Source: an uncultured Agathobaculum sp.
Lineage (GTDB): Bacteria > Bacillota > Clostridia > Oscillospirales > Butyricicoccaceae
Assembly: GCA_944380945.1 (NCBI GenBank)
Contig: CALWJG010000026.1
Span: forward strand, 1-13,862
Direction of reading: 5' to 3'
Length of the DNA: 13,862 nt
Positions 1 to 5,535 of this stretch are shown here, one piece after another. Position 1 is the stretch's first letter, and each line of letters begins with the position of its first letter. The notes beneath the pieces are model-generated. The model was given only the letters and a program-made list of their open reading frames with translations, did not search any database and was not told the DNA's origin. The position numbers and the translations under genes are program-made.

Positions 1-7
1 GGGCAAT

Positions 8-36
8 TTGCATTTGCCCGGGGAATGCGCTATACT
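8..36 (+). promoter_or_regulatory. Sigma-A-type promoter (-35 TTGCAT, -10 TATACT)
   Basis: TTGCAT at 8-13 and TATACT at 31-36 are separated by the ideal 17 bases. A GGAGG ribosome binding site (53-57) and an ATG (67-69) follow at good spacing, so this looks like a genuine gene start. The reading frame stops after three codons (M-E-M-stop, 67-78), and repeat elements follow at once. A small inverted repeat, GGTC-ACA-GACC, lies at 37-47, around the expected transcription start, and could be an operator. The promoter now probably drives read-through of the repeat block, perhaps as far as the hydrolase gene at 691. Assignment is by consensus only. Confidence 0.5.
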
Positions 37-79
37 GGTCACAGACCAAAACGGAGGCTTTGACCCATGGAAATGTGAT

Positions 80-235
80 AACGCGCAAGCGCGAGATCCT
101 TCGTCGCTGCGCTCCTCAGGATGACAGGGGGGAGAGCAGTCACCGCAGGATGACAAAAAAGTGTGTGCCTCCAAGTACAATACTTTGTCATTCTGAGCGG
201 AACGAAGTGCAGCGAAGAATCCCGCGCGTGCGCGT
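80..235. repeat. Fold-back (MITE-like) intergenic repeat with about 48-bp inverted ends
   Basis: The left arm (about 80-127) and the reverse complement of the right arm (about 186-235) align over most of their length. Both start with a CGCGC..GCGCG hairpin-forming outer end, followed by a GATYCTTCG..CTGC..CTC core and a GGATGACA or GAATGACA inner end. The arms differ by small indels. A third partial inner end (GCAGGATGACA) lies near 144-154. The TTCTGAGCG...GCGAAGAATC core resembles an intergenic repeat seen in many Firmicute genomes, which is my recollection and not a search result. There is no transposase, so if mobile it must be non-autonomous. Confidence 0.55.
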
Positions 236-267
236 GACCACCAATGCCATCTGCACTACCCATCCTG

Positions 268-330
268 CCTCCCCTTTGAGGGGAGGTGGCAGCGCCGTCA
301 GGCGCTGACGGAGAGGTCCTTATAAAGGAC
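268..330. repeat. Composite hairpin repeat (three successive inverted repeats)
   Basis: Three perfect inverted repeats follow one another. CCTCCCCT/AGGGGAGG with a 3-base loop is at 268-286, AGCGCC/GGCGCT with loop GTCA is at 291-306, and GTCCTT/AAGGAC with loop ATA is near 316-330. The GTGGC...TGACGGAGAGGT context between and around them looks like a known class of dispersed clostridial intergenic repeat, though I could not search for copies. No open frame across it looks like protein. Confidence 0.5.
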
Positions 331-359
331 TGCAGTAACCCTTTGGGCTGCACCCGTAG

Positions 360-378
360 GGGCGCGCAGTGCGCGCCC
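360..378. repeat. GC-only hairpin repeat
   Basis: This is a perfect 8-bp inverted repeat, GGGCGCGC/GCGCGCCC, with loop AGT. It is embedded in a CCCGTAGGGGCG...CCCGCACCTCGG context typical of interspersed hairpin elements. It belongs to the same repeat mosaic as the neighbouring elements. Confidence 0.45.
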
Positions 379-385
379 GCACCTC

Positions 386-434
386 GGAATGACCCGTCAG
401 GGTCTGCTGCCCGCCCCTTGGGATGACCCCTCAG
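386..434 (+). repeat. Pair of 15-bp direct repeats (GGRATGACCCSTCAG)
   Basis: Two copies, at 386-400 and 420-434, match at 13 of 15 positions. They flank a 19-bp spacer and lie between two hairpin repeats. They may be ends of a duplicated or partly deleted element. No function is visible. Confidence 0.4.
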
Positions 435-435
435 T

Positions 436-474
436 CACGGCCTGCGGCCGTGCCAGCTCCCCTCAAAGGGGAGC
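436..474. repeat. Double hairpin repeat
   Basis: There are two adjacent perfect hairpins: CACGGCC/GGCCGTG with loop TGC at 436-452, and GCTCCCCT/AGGGGAGC with loop CAA at 456-474. The second shares its CTCCCCT/AGGGGAG core with the hairpin at 268-286, which suggests a second, differently oriented or diverged member of that repeat family. It sits just upstream of the surviving part of a Crp/Fnr-type gene, where the rest of that gene should have been. Confidence 0.5.
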
Positions 475-497
475 CGAGTTTGGCGGCTGCCACCCGC

Positions 498-668
498 CTG
501 CTGCCCGAGCATGGAGGGGATGGCTGCCACCCCGGAGGGGCGCGCGAGGTGGTCTCGCGCATGCTCAAGTATTTTCAGGGCGAGGGGCTGGTCGCGCTCG
601 GGCGCGGCAGCGTGACCCTGCTCGACAAGGCCCGCCTGCGCGAGACCGCGGGCGGCAGCATCCGCTGA
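498..668 (+). pseudogene. Remnant of a Crp/Fnr-family transcription regulator (C-terminal winged helix only)
   Basis: The frame from 540 to 668 reads AREVVSRMLKYFQGEGLVAL followed by GRGSVTLLD. This is the recognition helix and wing of the Crp/Fnr helix-turn-helix, close to the C-terminus as usual for the family. Upstream, the frame runs into hairpin repeats, and the cyclic-nucleotide-binding-like N-terminal domain is missing. Between 510 and 540, reading one base out of frame gives M-A-A-T in the position of the first helix (usual pattern THE..A..LG..REVVSR). This suggests one inserted and one lost base. An orphan promoter, ribosome binding site and ATG stand at 8-69 in the same direction, about where the start of a gene of roughly 200 codons would be. 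I read this as a regulator gene gutted by repeats. Its target may have been the hydrolase gene 22 bases downstream, which is inference. Confidence 0.6.
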
Positions 669-690
669 AAACCGATCGGAGGGAAGGAAA

Positions 691-1272
691 ATGGCGCGGC
701 GCATCATCTGTCTGGGCGATTCCAACACCTGGGGCTATGACCCGCGCGGCTTCGGCGGCGGGCGGTATCCGGCGGACGTGCGCTGGACCGCGCTGCTGGA
801 GGCCGGCGGCCGCTGGGAAATCACAAACCTCGGGGAAAACGGCCGGGAAATCCCGCACAGCGCGTTCGCGCTGCGCCTTCTCACCCGGCAGCTGGACGCG
901 GCGCGGCCGTTCGACGGCGTCTGCGTCCTGCTGGGGTCGAACGACCTGCTGTGCGGCGCCTCCCCCGCGGCGGCCGCCGCGCGCATGGAGGACCTGCTGG
1001 ACTGGCTTGCCGGTTACGGCGCGCCGGTGCTGCTGATCGCGCCGCCGCGCTTTCGTCCCGGGACATGGGTGGAGGACGAGCGGCTGCTCAGCGGCGCCGC
1101 GCAGCTCGCCGGACTGTACCGCATGCTCGCGCAGGCGCAGGCGGCCGCCTTTGCGGACGCGGGGGAATGGGACATCCCGCTCGCGTTCGACGGGGTGCAC
1201 TTCACCGAGGAGGGGCACCGGCGGTTCGCAGCGCGGGCGGAGCAGGCGTTCCGGCAGGCGTTTGGAGCGTAA
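691..1272 (+). CDS. SGNH/GDSL-family hydrolase (esterase or lipase-like)
   Basis: This 193-residue protein has the four SGNH blocks in order. Block I is GDSNTWG with the nucleophile Ser11, block II has Gly48 in NLGENG, block III is GSND with Asn84, and block V is DGVHF with Asp167 and His170. The length is normal for a single-domain GDSL esterase, acyl-hydrolase or carbohydrate deacetylase. There is no signal peptide or membrane segment, so it is probably cytoplasmic. The start is supported by GGAGG upstream of ATG. The gene follows the Crp/Fnr remnant by 22 bases and ends just before a bidirectional terminator, facing the thioesterase gene. The true substrate cannot be read from the sequence. 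It is the only intact gene on the plus strand. Confidence 0.9.
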   Translation: MARRIICLGDSNTWGYDPRGFGGGRYPADVRWTALLEAGGRWEITNLGENGREIPHSAFALRLLTRQLDAARPFDGVCVLLGSNDLLCGASPAAAAARMEDLLDWLAGYGAPVLLIAPPRFRPGTWVEDERLLSGAAQLAGLYRMLAQAQAAAFADAGEWDIPLAFDGVHFTEEGHRRFAARAEQAFRQAFGA

Positions 1273-1276
1273 AAAT

Positions 1277-1317
1277 AAAGCAGGGGATGAGGAAATTATT
1301 TCCTCATCCCCTGCTTT
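1277..1317. terminator. Bidirectional intrinsic terminator between convergent genes
   Basis: A perfect 19-bp inverted repeat (1277-1295 and 1299-1317) with a 3-base loop lies between the hydrolase stop (1272) and the thioesterase stop (1321). On the minus strand it is followed by ATTTTTA, a good U tract. On the plus strand the run is weaker (TTTGCTTTA). It should end both transcripts. Confidence 0.9.
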
Positions 1318-1320
1318 GCT

Positions 1321-1713
1321 TTATCCGTTTTTCTTCGCCTGCGCCTTGGCTTCAAAGCGCTCCTTGGCGACGACGGCGCGCTGGTGCGTGCCCTCGCCGA
1401 TCAGGCCGGCCTCATCATAGGCCGCGACTTTGAAGGTCAGGATCTTGCCGTTCGGCGCGATCTCGGTCAGCTCGGTCTCGATGCGCACCTCCATGCCCTC
1501 GGGCGTGGCGGACACATGCGTGACGTTGACCAGCGTGCCGACCGTGGTCCTGCCCTCCTCGAGATAGGGCGCGACGCTGCCCGCGGCGGTGTTCTCGATC
1601 GCCGCGATCATCATCGGGGTCGCAAAAACGTTTACCAGACCGCTGCCGACGCTGCACGCCAGCTGGTCCGCCGTTACGGTGAACTTCTTTTCGCCTTTGA
1701 TGCCGATTTCCAT
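1321..1713 (-). CDS. Hotdog-fold acyl-CoA thioesterase, FlK-like
   Basis: This 130-residue protein is one hotdog domain. It resembles the thioesterase superfamily group that contains the fluoroacetyl-CoA thioesterase FlK. Thr32, Glu40 and His66 have exactly the spacing of the FlK catalytic triad (Thr42, Glu50, His76), in the contexts FATPMM, AIEN and VTHVSAT. The ending is lysine-rich. A GGGAGG ribosome binding site lies 6 bases before the ATG. The gene is 85 bases downstream of serS with no terminator between, so it may be co-transcribed with it. It ends at the shared terminator. Hydrolysis of a small acyl-CoA is the likely role. Nothing in the sequence shows that fluoroacetyl-CoA is the substrate, and housekeeping removal of a toxic or dead-end acyl-CoA is equally possible. 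Confidence 0.8.
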   Translation of the reverse strand: MEIGIKGEKKFTVTADQLACSVGSGLVNVFATPMMIAAIENTAAGSVAPYLEEGRTTVGTLVNVTHVSATPEGMEVRIETELTEIAPNGKILTFKVAAYDEAGLIGEGTHQRAVVAKERFEAKAQAKKNG

Positions 1714-1798
1714 AATAGTCCTCCCTGCTGCAAATGGAGAATGACTGCGCCGCGGGACGCTTTCATGCTCCCTTTTCCACTGTCTGTTCTGAACTGCC

Positions 1799-3094
1799 TT
1801 ACTTCTTGGGCGTCAGCTCGGTCATGCCGCCCATGTACGGCTGCAGCGCCGCGGGGATGGCGACCGTGCCGTCCGCGCGCAGGTTGTTCTCGAGGAACGC
1901 GATCAGCATGCGCGGGGGCGCGACGACCGTGTTGTTGAGCGTGTGCGCGAAGTACAGCTCCTTGGGGTTCTCCTTGCTGCGCACGCGGATGCCCAGACGG
2001 CGGGCCTGCGCGTCGCCCAGATTGGAGCACGAGCCGACCTCGAAGTACTTCTGCTGGCGCGGCGACCACGCCTCCACGTCGCAGGACTTGACCTTGAGGT
2101 CCGCCAGATCGCCCGAGCAGCACTCGAGCGTGCGCACCGGGATGTCCAGCGTGCGGAAGAAGTCGACCGTGTTGTTCCACAGCTTATCATACCACATCGG
2201 GGATTCCTCGGGCTTGCAGACCACGACCATCTCCTGCTTCTCGAACTGATGGATGCGGTATACGCCGCGCTCCTCGATGCCGTGCGCGCCGACCTCCTTG
2301 CGGAAGCAGGGCGAATAGCTGGTGAGCGTCTGCGGCAGGGTCTCCTCGTCGTTGATCGTGTCGATGAACTTGCCGATCATCGAGTGCTCGGAGGTGCCGA
2401 TCAGGTACAGGTCCTCGCCCTCGATCTTGTACATCATGTTCTCCATCTCCTTGAAGGACATGACGCCCTTGACCACGTCGCCGTGGATCATGAACGGCGG
2501 GATATAGTAGGTGAAGCCGCGGCCGATCATAAAGTCGCGCGCGTAGGACAGGATGGACGAATGCAGGCGCGCGATGTCGCCCTTGAGGTAGTAGAAGCCG
2601 TTGCCCGAGGTGCGGCGCGCGGCGTCCAGATCGATGCCGTCGAACGACTCCATGATGTCCACATGGTACGGGATTTCATAATCCGGAACGACCGGCTCGC
2701 CGAAGCGCTCGAGCTCGACGTTCTCGGAGTCGTCCTTGCCGATCGGGACGGACGGGTCGATGATGTTCGGAATGACCATCATGCGGCTGCGGACCTCCTC
2801 CTGGAAGGTCTTTTCGTCCGCTTCGAGCTTTTCCATCTCGTCCGCCATGGCCTTGACCTCGGCCTTGACCTGCTCGGCCTCGTCCTTCATGCCCTTGGCC
2901 ATCAGGCCGCCGATCTCCTTGGACTTCTTGTTGCGCTGGGCGCGCAGCTCGTCGCAGCGGGTCTTGGCCGCGCGGAACTTGGCGTCAAAGTCGATGACCT
3001 CATCGACCAGCGGCAGCTTTTCGTCCTGAAACTTCTTCTTGATGTTCTCCTTGACCGCTTCCGGGTTCTGGCGGACAAATTTGATATCCAGCAT
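1799..3094 (-). CDS. serS: Serine--tRNA ligase
   Basis: This protein charges tRNA-Ser with serine in the cytoplasm. Its 431 residues match the family. There is an N-terminal tRNA-binding coiled coil (about 30-105) opening with MLDIKFVRQNPEAVKEN, then a class II catalytic core. The core has motif 2 (FRKEVGAHG...YRIHQFEKQE, 264-286), EVGSCSNLGDAQARR (352-366) and motif 3 ending in Arg395. The T-x-E serine-binding motif is present as GTSEHS (233-238). Several signatures differ from the commonest bacterial form: EVGSCSN replaces EVSSCSN, and NNTVVAPPR replaces NGSGLAVGR. It is therefore a divergent subtype, though still expected to be active. No T-box leader is visible upstream, and the gene is 36 bases behind the membrane protein gene, so it probably depends on the parA-parB transcript. 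GGAG lies 12 bases before the ATG. Confidence 0.95.
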   Translation of the reverse strand: MLDIKFVRQNPEAVKENIKKKFQDEKLPLVDEVIDFDAKFRAAKTRCDELRAQRNKKSKEIGGLMAKGMKDEAEQVKAEVKAMADEMEKLEADEKTFQEEVRSRMMVIPNIIDPSVPIGKDDSENVELERFGEPVVPDYEIPYHVDIMESFDGIDLDAARRTSGNGFYYLKGDIARLHSSILSYARDFMIGRGFTYYIPPFMIHGDVVKGVMSFKEMENMMYKIEGEDLYLIGTSEHSMIGKFIDTINDEETLPQTLTSYSPCFRKEVGAHGIEERGVYRIHQFEKQEMVVVCKPEESPMWYDKLWNNTVDFFRTLDIPVRTLECCSGDLADLKVKSCDVEAWSPRQQKYFEVGSCSNLGDAQARRLGIRVRSKENPKELYFAHTLNNTVVAPPRMLIAFLENNLRADGTVAIPAALQPYMGGMTELTPKK

Positions 3095-3130
3095 TGCTTT
3101 CTCTGACTCCTTCTATCTTGTTATGATGGA

Positions 3131-3688
3131 TTACTGTTCCTGTTCTGCCAGCAGGTCTTTCAGCTGCTGATAGATCTCATACTGCTCGTCGGTCATCAGA
3201 CCGTCTTCACTTTCCGGCTTGAGCTGTGTGGTCGGATCAACCGAATCCTCCAGCTGCCATATCTGCTTGCTTGCTTTTTCCATATCGCCAATGCGTGCCG
3301 CGTGTTCCGCGGAGAGCAGTAAGGTGTCGATCAGGTCCTTGGAATGGGCGATTGAAACCATATCCGGCTGCACGGTCTCATTCTCTTCCAGACCAAGCGC
3401 CTTGCGTGCGTTATACAGCTCCTGACTGAGCGCGTCGTACTGCTTTTGCAGATCTTCCACTTTTTGGGCAGCTCCCTGCGCCACGGTCTGCTGCTCGGTC
3501 AGCTGATCGGTCAGCGTATCCAGCTGCCGGTCCGCGCGCGCCTGCGCAACGTAGCTGATCAGGATGAGCGCGATGGCCACCGAAAACAGGCCCACAATGT
3601 AAAAGGTCAGCGTGGTGCGGCTGAGCTTTTTCTCGCACGTGGGCTGCTGCTCAGGCTGCTGTTCAGGCTGTTTGTTCTGTTCGTCCAT
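3131..3688 (-). CDS. Unrecognised single-pass membrane coiled-coil protein
   Basis: I do not recognise a family for this 185-residue protein. It has a short Gln/Pro/Glu-rich N-terminus with PEQQ repeats (7-15), then one hydrophobic helix (about 27-48), then a heptad-like coiled coil (about 52-97), and finally an acidic, helix-predicting C-terminal half (110-185). The positive residues just before the helix (KKLSR) suggest the N-terminus stays inside. The topology recalls small division proteins such as DivIC or FtsL and other bitopic scaffold proteins, but no diagnostic motif is present. Its AAAGGAGG ribosome binding site overlaps the parB stop region, with only 11 bases between the genes, so the two are likely translated from one message. 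A role linked to chromosome segregation or division is only a guess from position. Codon use is somewhat less GC-rich than in its neighbours. Confidence 0.75.
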   Translation of the reverse strand: MDEQNKQPEQQPEQQPTCEKKLSRTTLTFYIVGLFSVAIALILISYVAQARADRQLDTLTDQLTEQQTVAQGAAQKVEDLQKQYDALSQELYNARKALGLEENETVQPDMVSIAHSKDLIDTLLLSAEHAARIGDMEKASKQIWQLEDSVDPTTQLKPESEDGLMTDEQYEIYQQLKDLLAEQEQ

Positions 3689-3699
3689 GGCTGCCTCCT

Positions 3700-4578
3700 T
3701 TACACGCGCAGGCCGCGCAGCGCGTCGATCAGGCGTTCCAGATCGTCCGCGCCGTAGTATTCCAGCGTGAGCTGGCCGCTGTTTTTGCCCTGCTGGATGC
3801 TGATTTTGCGTCCCAGCGCGCTTTCCAGCTCCTTTTCCACCGCAGCGACGTAGTCGACCGAGAATTCCGCCGTCGCGGGCGGCTTTTCCGCCGGCTTTTT
3901 GTTCAGCCGCTTGGCGAGCGCTTCCGCCTGGCGCACACTCATGCCGACCATCTGCTTGGCCGCGTCCGTGCGCTTGTCCTCATCCGCGACCGCGAGCACC
4001 GCGCGCGCGTGGCCGCCGGACAGCTTGCCGTCCGCCACCATGGCGCGCACTGCCTCCGGCAGGCTGAGCAGGCGCAGCGCGTTGGCCACCGCGGAGCGCG
4101 ATTTGACCACGCGGGATGCGACCTCCTCCTGCGTCAGGCCGAACTGCTGCATGAGCCGCTCGTAGCCCTCGGCCTCCTCGATCGGGTTGAGGTCCTGCCG
4201 CTGCAGGTTCTCGATCAGGGCGAGCTCCATGACCTCGCCCTCACCCGCTTCGAGCACCATGGCGGGGATCTCCTTGAGACCCGCCAGACGGGCCGCGCGC
4301 CAGCGGCGCTCGCCCGCGATGATCTGGTAGTAGCCGGCCTTTTTGCCGGGGCGCACGGTGATCGGCGTGATCACGCCGTGCAGGCGGATGCTCTCCGCCA
4401 GCTCCTCGAGCGCCTGCTGGTCGAACTTCTTGCGCGGCTGGCCGGGGTTGGGCTCGACATGCGAGAGCGCGAGCCGGACCGTGCTTTCGGGCGCGGCGGC
4501 CTCCTGCAGCGCAGCCGCCGCATCGTCCCCGAACAGGTTGGACAGGCCGCCGCCCAGACCCTTTTTGCCTGCTGCCAT
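3700..4578 (-). CDS. parB: Chromosome-partitioning protein ParB (Spo0J type)
   Basis: This CTP-dependent clamp loads at parS sites and spreads to form the partition complex. It acts with ParA and normally recruits SMC. Its 292 residues begin with the KKGLGGGLSNLFG peptide typical of chromosomal ParB, the ParA-stimulating region. The CTP-binding C motif GERRWRAAR is at 89-97, ENLQRQDLNPIEEA at 124-137 and the helix-turn-helix at about 148-171. A C-terminal dimerisation region follows (about 240-292). In the DNA-binding domain it carries the ParB-type residues Arg161 and Gly189, at positions equivalent to Caulobacter ParB 173 and 201. Its ATG overlaps the parA stop by one base (TGATG), which implies translational coupling. 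Confidence 0.95.
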   Translation of the reverse strand: MAAGKKGLGGGLSNLFGDDAAAALQEAAAPESTVRLALSHVEPNPGQPRKKFDQQALEELAESIRLHGVITPITVRPGKKAGYYQIIAGERRWRAARLAGLKEIPAMVLEAGEGEVMELALIENLQRQDLNPIEEAEGYERLMQQFGLTQEEVASRVVKSRSAVANALRLLSLPEAVRAMVADGKLSGGHARAVLAVADEDKRTDAAKQMVGMSVRQAEALAKRLNKKPAEKPPATAEFSVDYVAAVEKELESALGRKISIQQGKNSGQLTLEYYGADDLERLIDALRGLRV

Positions 4579-5354
4579 CAGCCTCTCCCCTTTTCTTTGT
4601 TCTTTTTCAGTATCTCATCCGCCAGCGCCAGATATGCCTCCGCGCCGCGGCACATGCGGTCGTATTCCGTGATCGGCTTGCCGTGGCTGGGCGCCTCGCT
4701 CAGGCGCACGTTGCGCGGCACGACCGACGCGAACACCTCGCCCGGGAAGTGCTTTTTGACCTCCTCGACCACCTGAATGGACAGGTTGGTGCGGCCGTCG
4801 AACATGGTGAGCAGCACGCCCTCGAGCGTCAGGCCCGGGTTCATGGATTTTTTGACCATGCGCACCGTGGTCATCAGCTGGCTCAGGCCCTCGAGCGCGT
4901 AATACTCGCACTGGAGCGGCACGAGGAAGCTGTCCGCGGCGCACAGGCAGTTGAGCGTCAGCAGGCCGAGCGACGGCGGGCAGTCGATGAAGATGTAGTC
5001 GTAATCCCCGCGCACCTGCTCGAGCACGTTGCGCAGGCGGCGCTCCCGGTCGTCCATGCCGATCAGGTCAAGCTCCGCACCGGCCAGATTGACATTCGCG
5101 CCGATCAGGTCGACCCACTTGGTCGAGATGATCCCGGCCTTGACGTCCGGCTGGTCGGCCACGATCAGGTCGTAGATCGAGATCTCGAGTGAGCGCGGGT
5201 CCACGCCGAAGCCCGAGGTGGCGTTGCCCTGCGGGTCAAAGTCGCACAGCAGGACCTTTTTGCCGCGCTCGGACAGCGCAGCCGCGAGATTGATCGCGGT
5301 CGTCGTTTTGCCCACGCCGCCCTTCTGGTTGGCGAAGGCGATGATTTTGCCCAT
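4578..5354 (-). CDS. parA: Chromosome-partitioning ATPase ParA (Soj)
   Basis: This 258-residue P-loop ATPase dimerises on DNA with ATP and moves ParB-parS complexes. In Bacillus, Soj also controls DnaA activity. The deviant Walker A motif KGGVGKTT is at 11-18, including the signature lysine Lys11. The switch I region DFDPQGN is at 38-44 and Walker B (IFIDCPPS) at 121-128. It lacks the N-terminal helix-turn-helix of plasmid ParA proteins, as chromosomal Soj does, so it is not expected to repress its own operon. A GAGGG ribosome binding site precedes the ATG. The gene has its own promoter, and the first parS site lies about 100 bases upstream of its start. Confidence 0.96.
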   Translation of the reverse strand: MGKIIAFANQKGGVGKTTTAINLAAALSERGKKVLLCDFDPQGNATSGFGVDPRSLEISIYDLIVADQPDVKAGIISTKWVDLIGANVNLAGAELDLIGMDDRERRLRNVLEQVRGDYDYIFIDCPPSLGLLTLNCLCAADSFLVPLQCEYYALEGLSQLMTTVRMVKKSMNPGLTLEGVLLTMFDGRTNLSIQVVEEVKKHFPGEVFASVVPRNVRLSEAPSHGKPITEYDRMCRGAEAYLALADEILKKNKEKGRG

Positions 5355-5397
5355 ACAAATTCCCTCTTATCCAAGGCAGATTGTTTTACCGGGATTT

Positions 5398-5425
5398 ATT
5401 ATAGCATAGTTCGAATGGCTTGCAA
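5398..5425 (-). promoter_or_regulatory. parA operon promoter (TTGCAA, extended -10 TGC-TATAAT)
   Basis: On the minus strand TTGCAA (5420-5425) and a perfect TATAAT (5398-5403) are 16 bases apart, and TGC precedes the -10 as an extended element. The expected start near 5391 gives a leader of about 36 bases to the parA ATG. The parS site at 5451-5466 is only 25 bases upstream of the -35, so spreading ParB could affect this promoter. Confidence 0.8.
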
Positions 5426-5450
5426 AGCGATTCGGGCAAATTTTCATGGA

Positions 5451-5466
5451 TGTTTCACGTGAAACA
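5451..5466. promoter_or_regulatory. parS site 1
   Basis: The sequence is TGTTTCACGTGAAACA, identical to the Bacillus subtilis consensus parS, a 16-bp perfect palindrome. It lies between the parA promoter and the noc terminator. It is expected to be the ParB loading site. Confidence 0.97.
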
Positions 5467-5492
5467 AAAGAGGAGCCGCCCAAGGCAGCTCC
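5464..5492 (-). terminator. noc intrinsic terminator, placed between the two parS sites
   Basis: On the minus strand a 9-bp stem (5484-5492 with 5472-5480, one G-U pair) with loop TTG is followed by TCTTTTGTTT. The last bases of that T-rich run belong to parS site 1. The stem is better paired on the minus strand, where noc is transcribed, than on the plus strand. It should separate noc from parA transcription. Confidence 0.75.
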
Positions 5493-5507
5493 CCTGCTAT
5501 GTGAAAA

Positions 5508-5523
5508 TGTTTCACGTGAAACA
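5508..5523. promoter_or_regulatory. parS site 2
   Basis: This is a second perfect TGTTTCACGTGAAACA, 57 bp from the first (start to start) and 12 bases past the noc stop codon. With site 1 it forms a two-site ParB loading cluster. Confidence 0.97.
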
Positions 5524-5535
5524 TTGCAGACCGCT

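Noticed and set aside
60..308. Plus-strand frame of 82 codons at the left end
   Set aside because: It starts with TTG, runs through the fold-back repeat and hairpins, and has no recognisable domain. The well-placed ATG at 67 is in another frame and stops at once.
185..378. Possible CRISPR array in the left repeat block
   Set aside because: The repeats differ in sequence, orientation and spacing. There is no regular repeat-spacer pattern and no cas gene nearby.
389..1036. Long plus-strand open frame of 215 codons
   Set aside because: It overlaps the SGNH hydrolase in another frame, crosses hairpin repeats, is extremely Arg/Ala-rich and shows no family motifs. It is a GC-rich shadow frame.
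1943..3106. Long plus-strand frame (387 codons) opposite serS
   Set aside because: It is the antisense shadow of serS, whose motifs and start are clear. Similar antisense frames lie opposite parB, mnmG, mnmE, jag and yidC.
3095..3130. T-box riboswitch upstream of serS
   Set aside because: Only 36 bases separate serS from the preceding gene, too short for a T-box leader, and no T-box sequence is seen.
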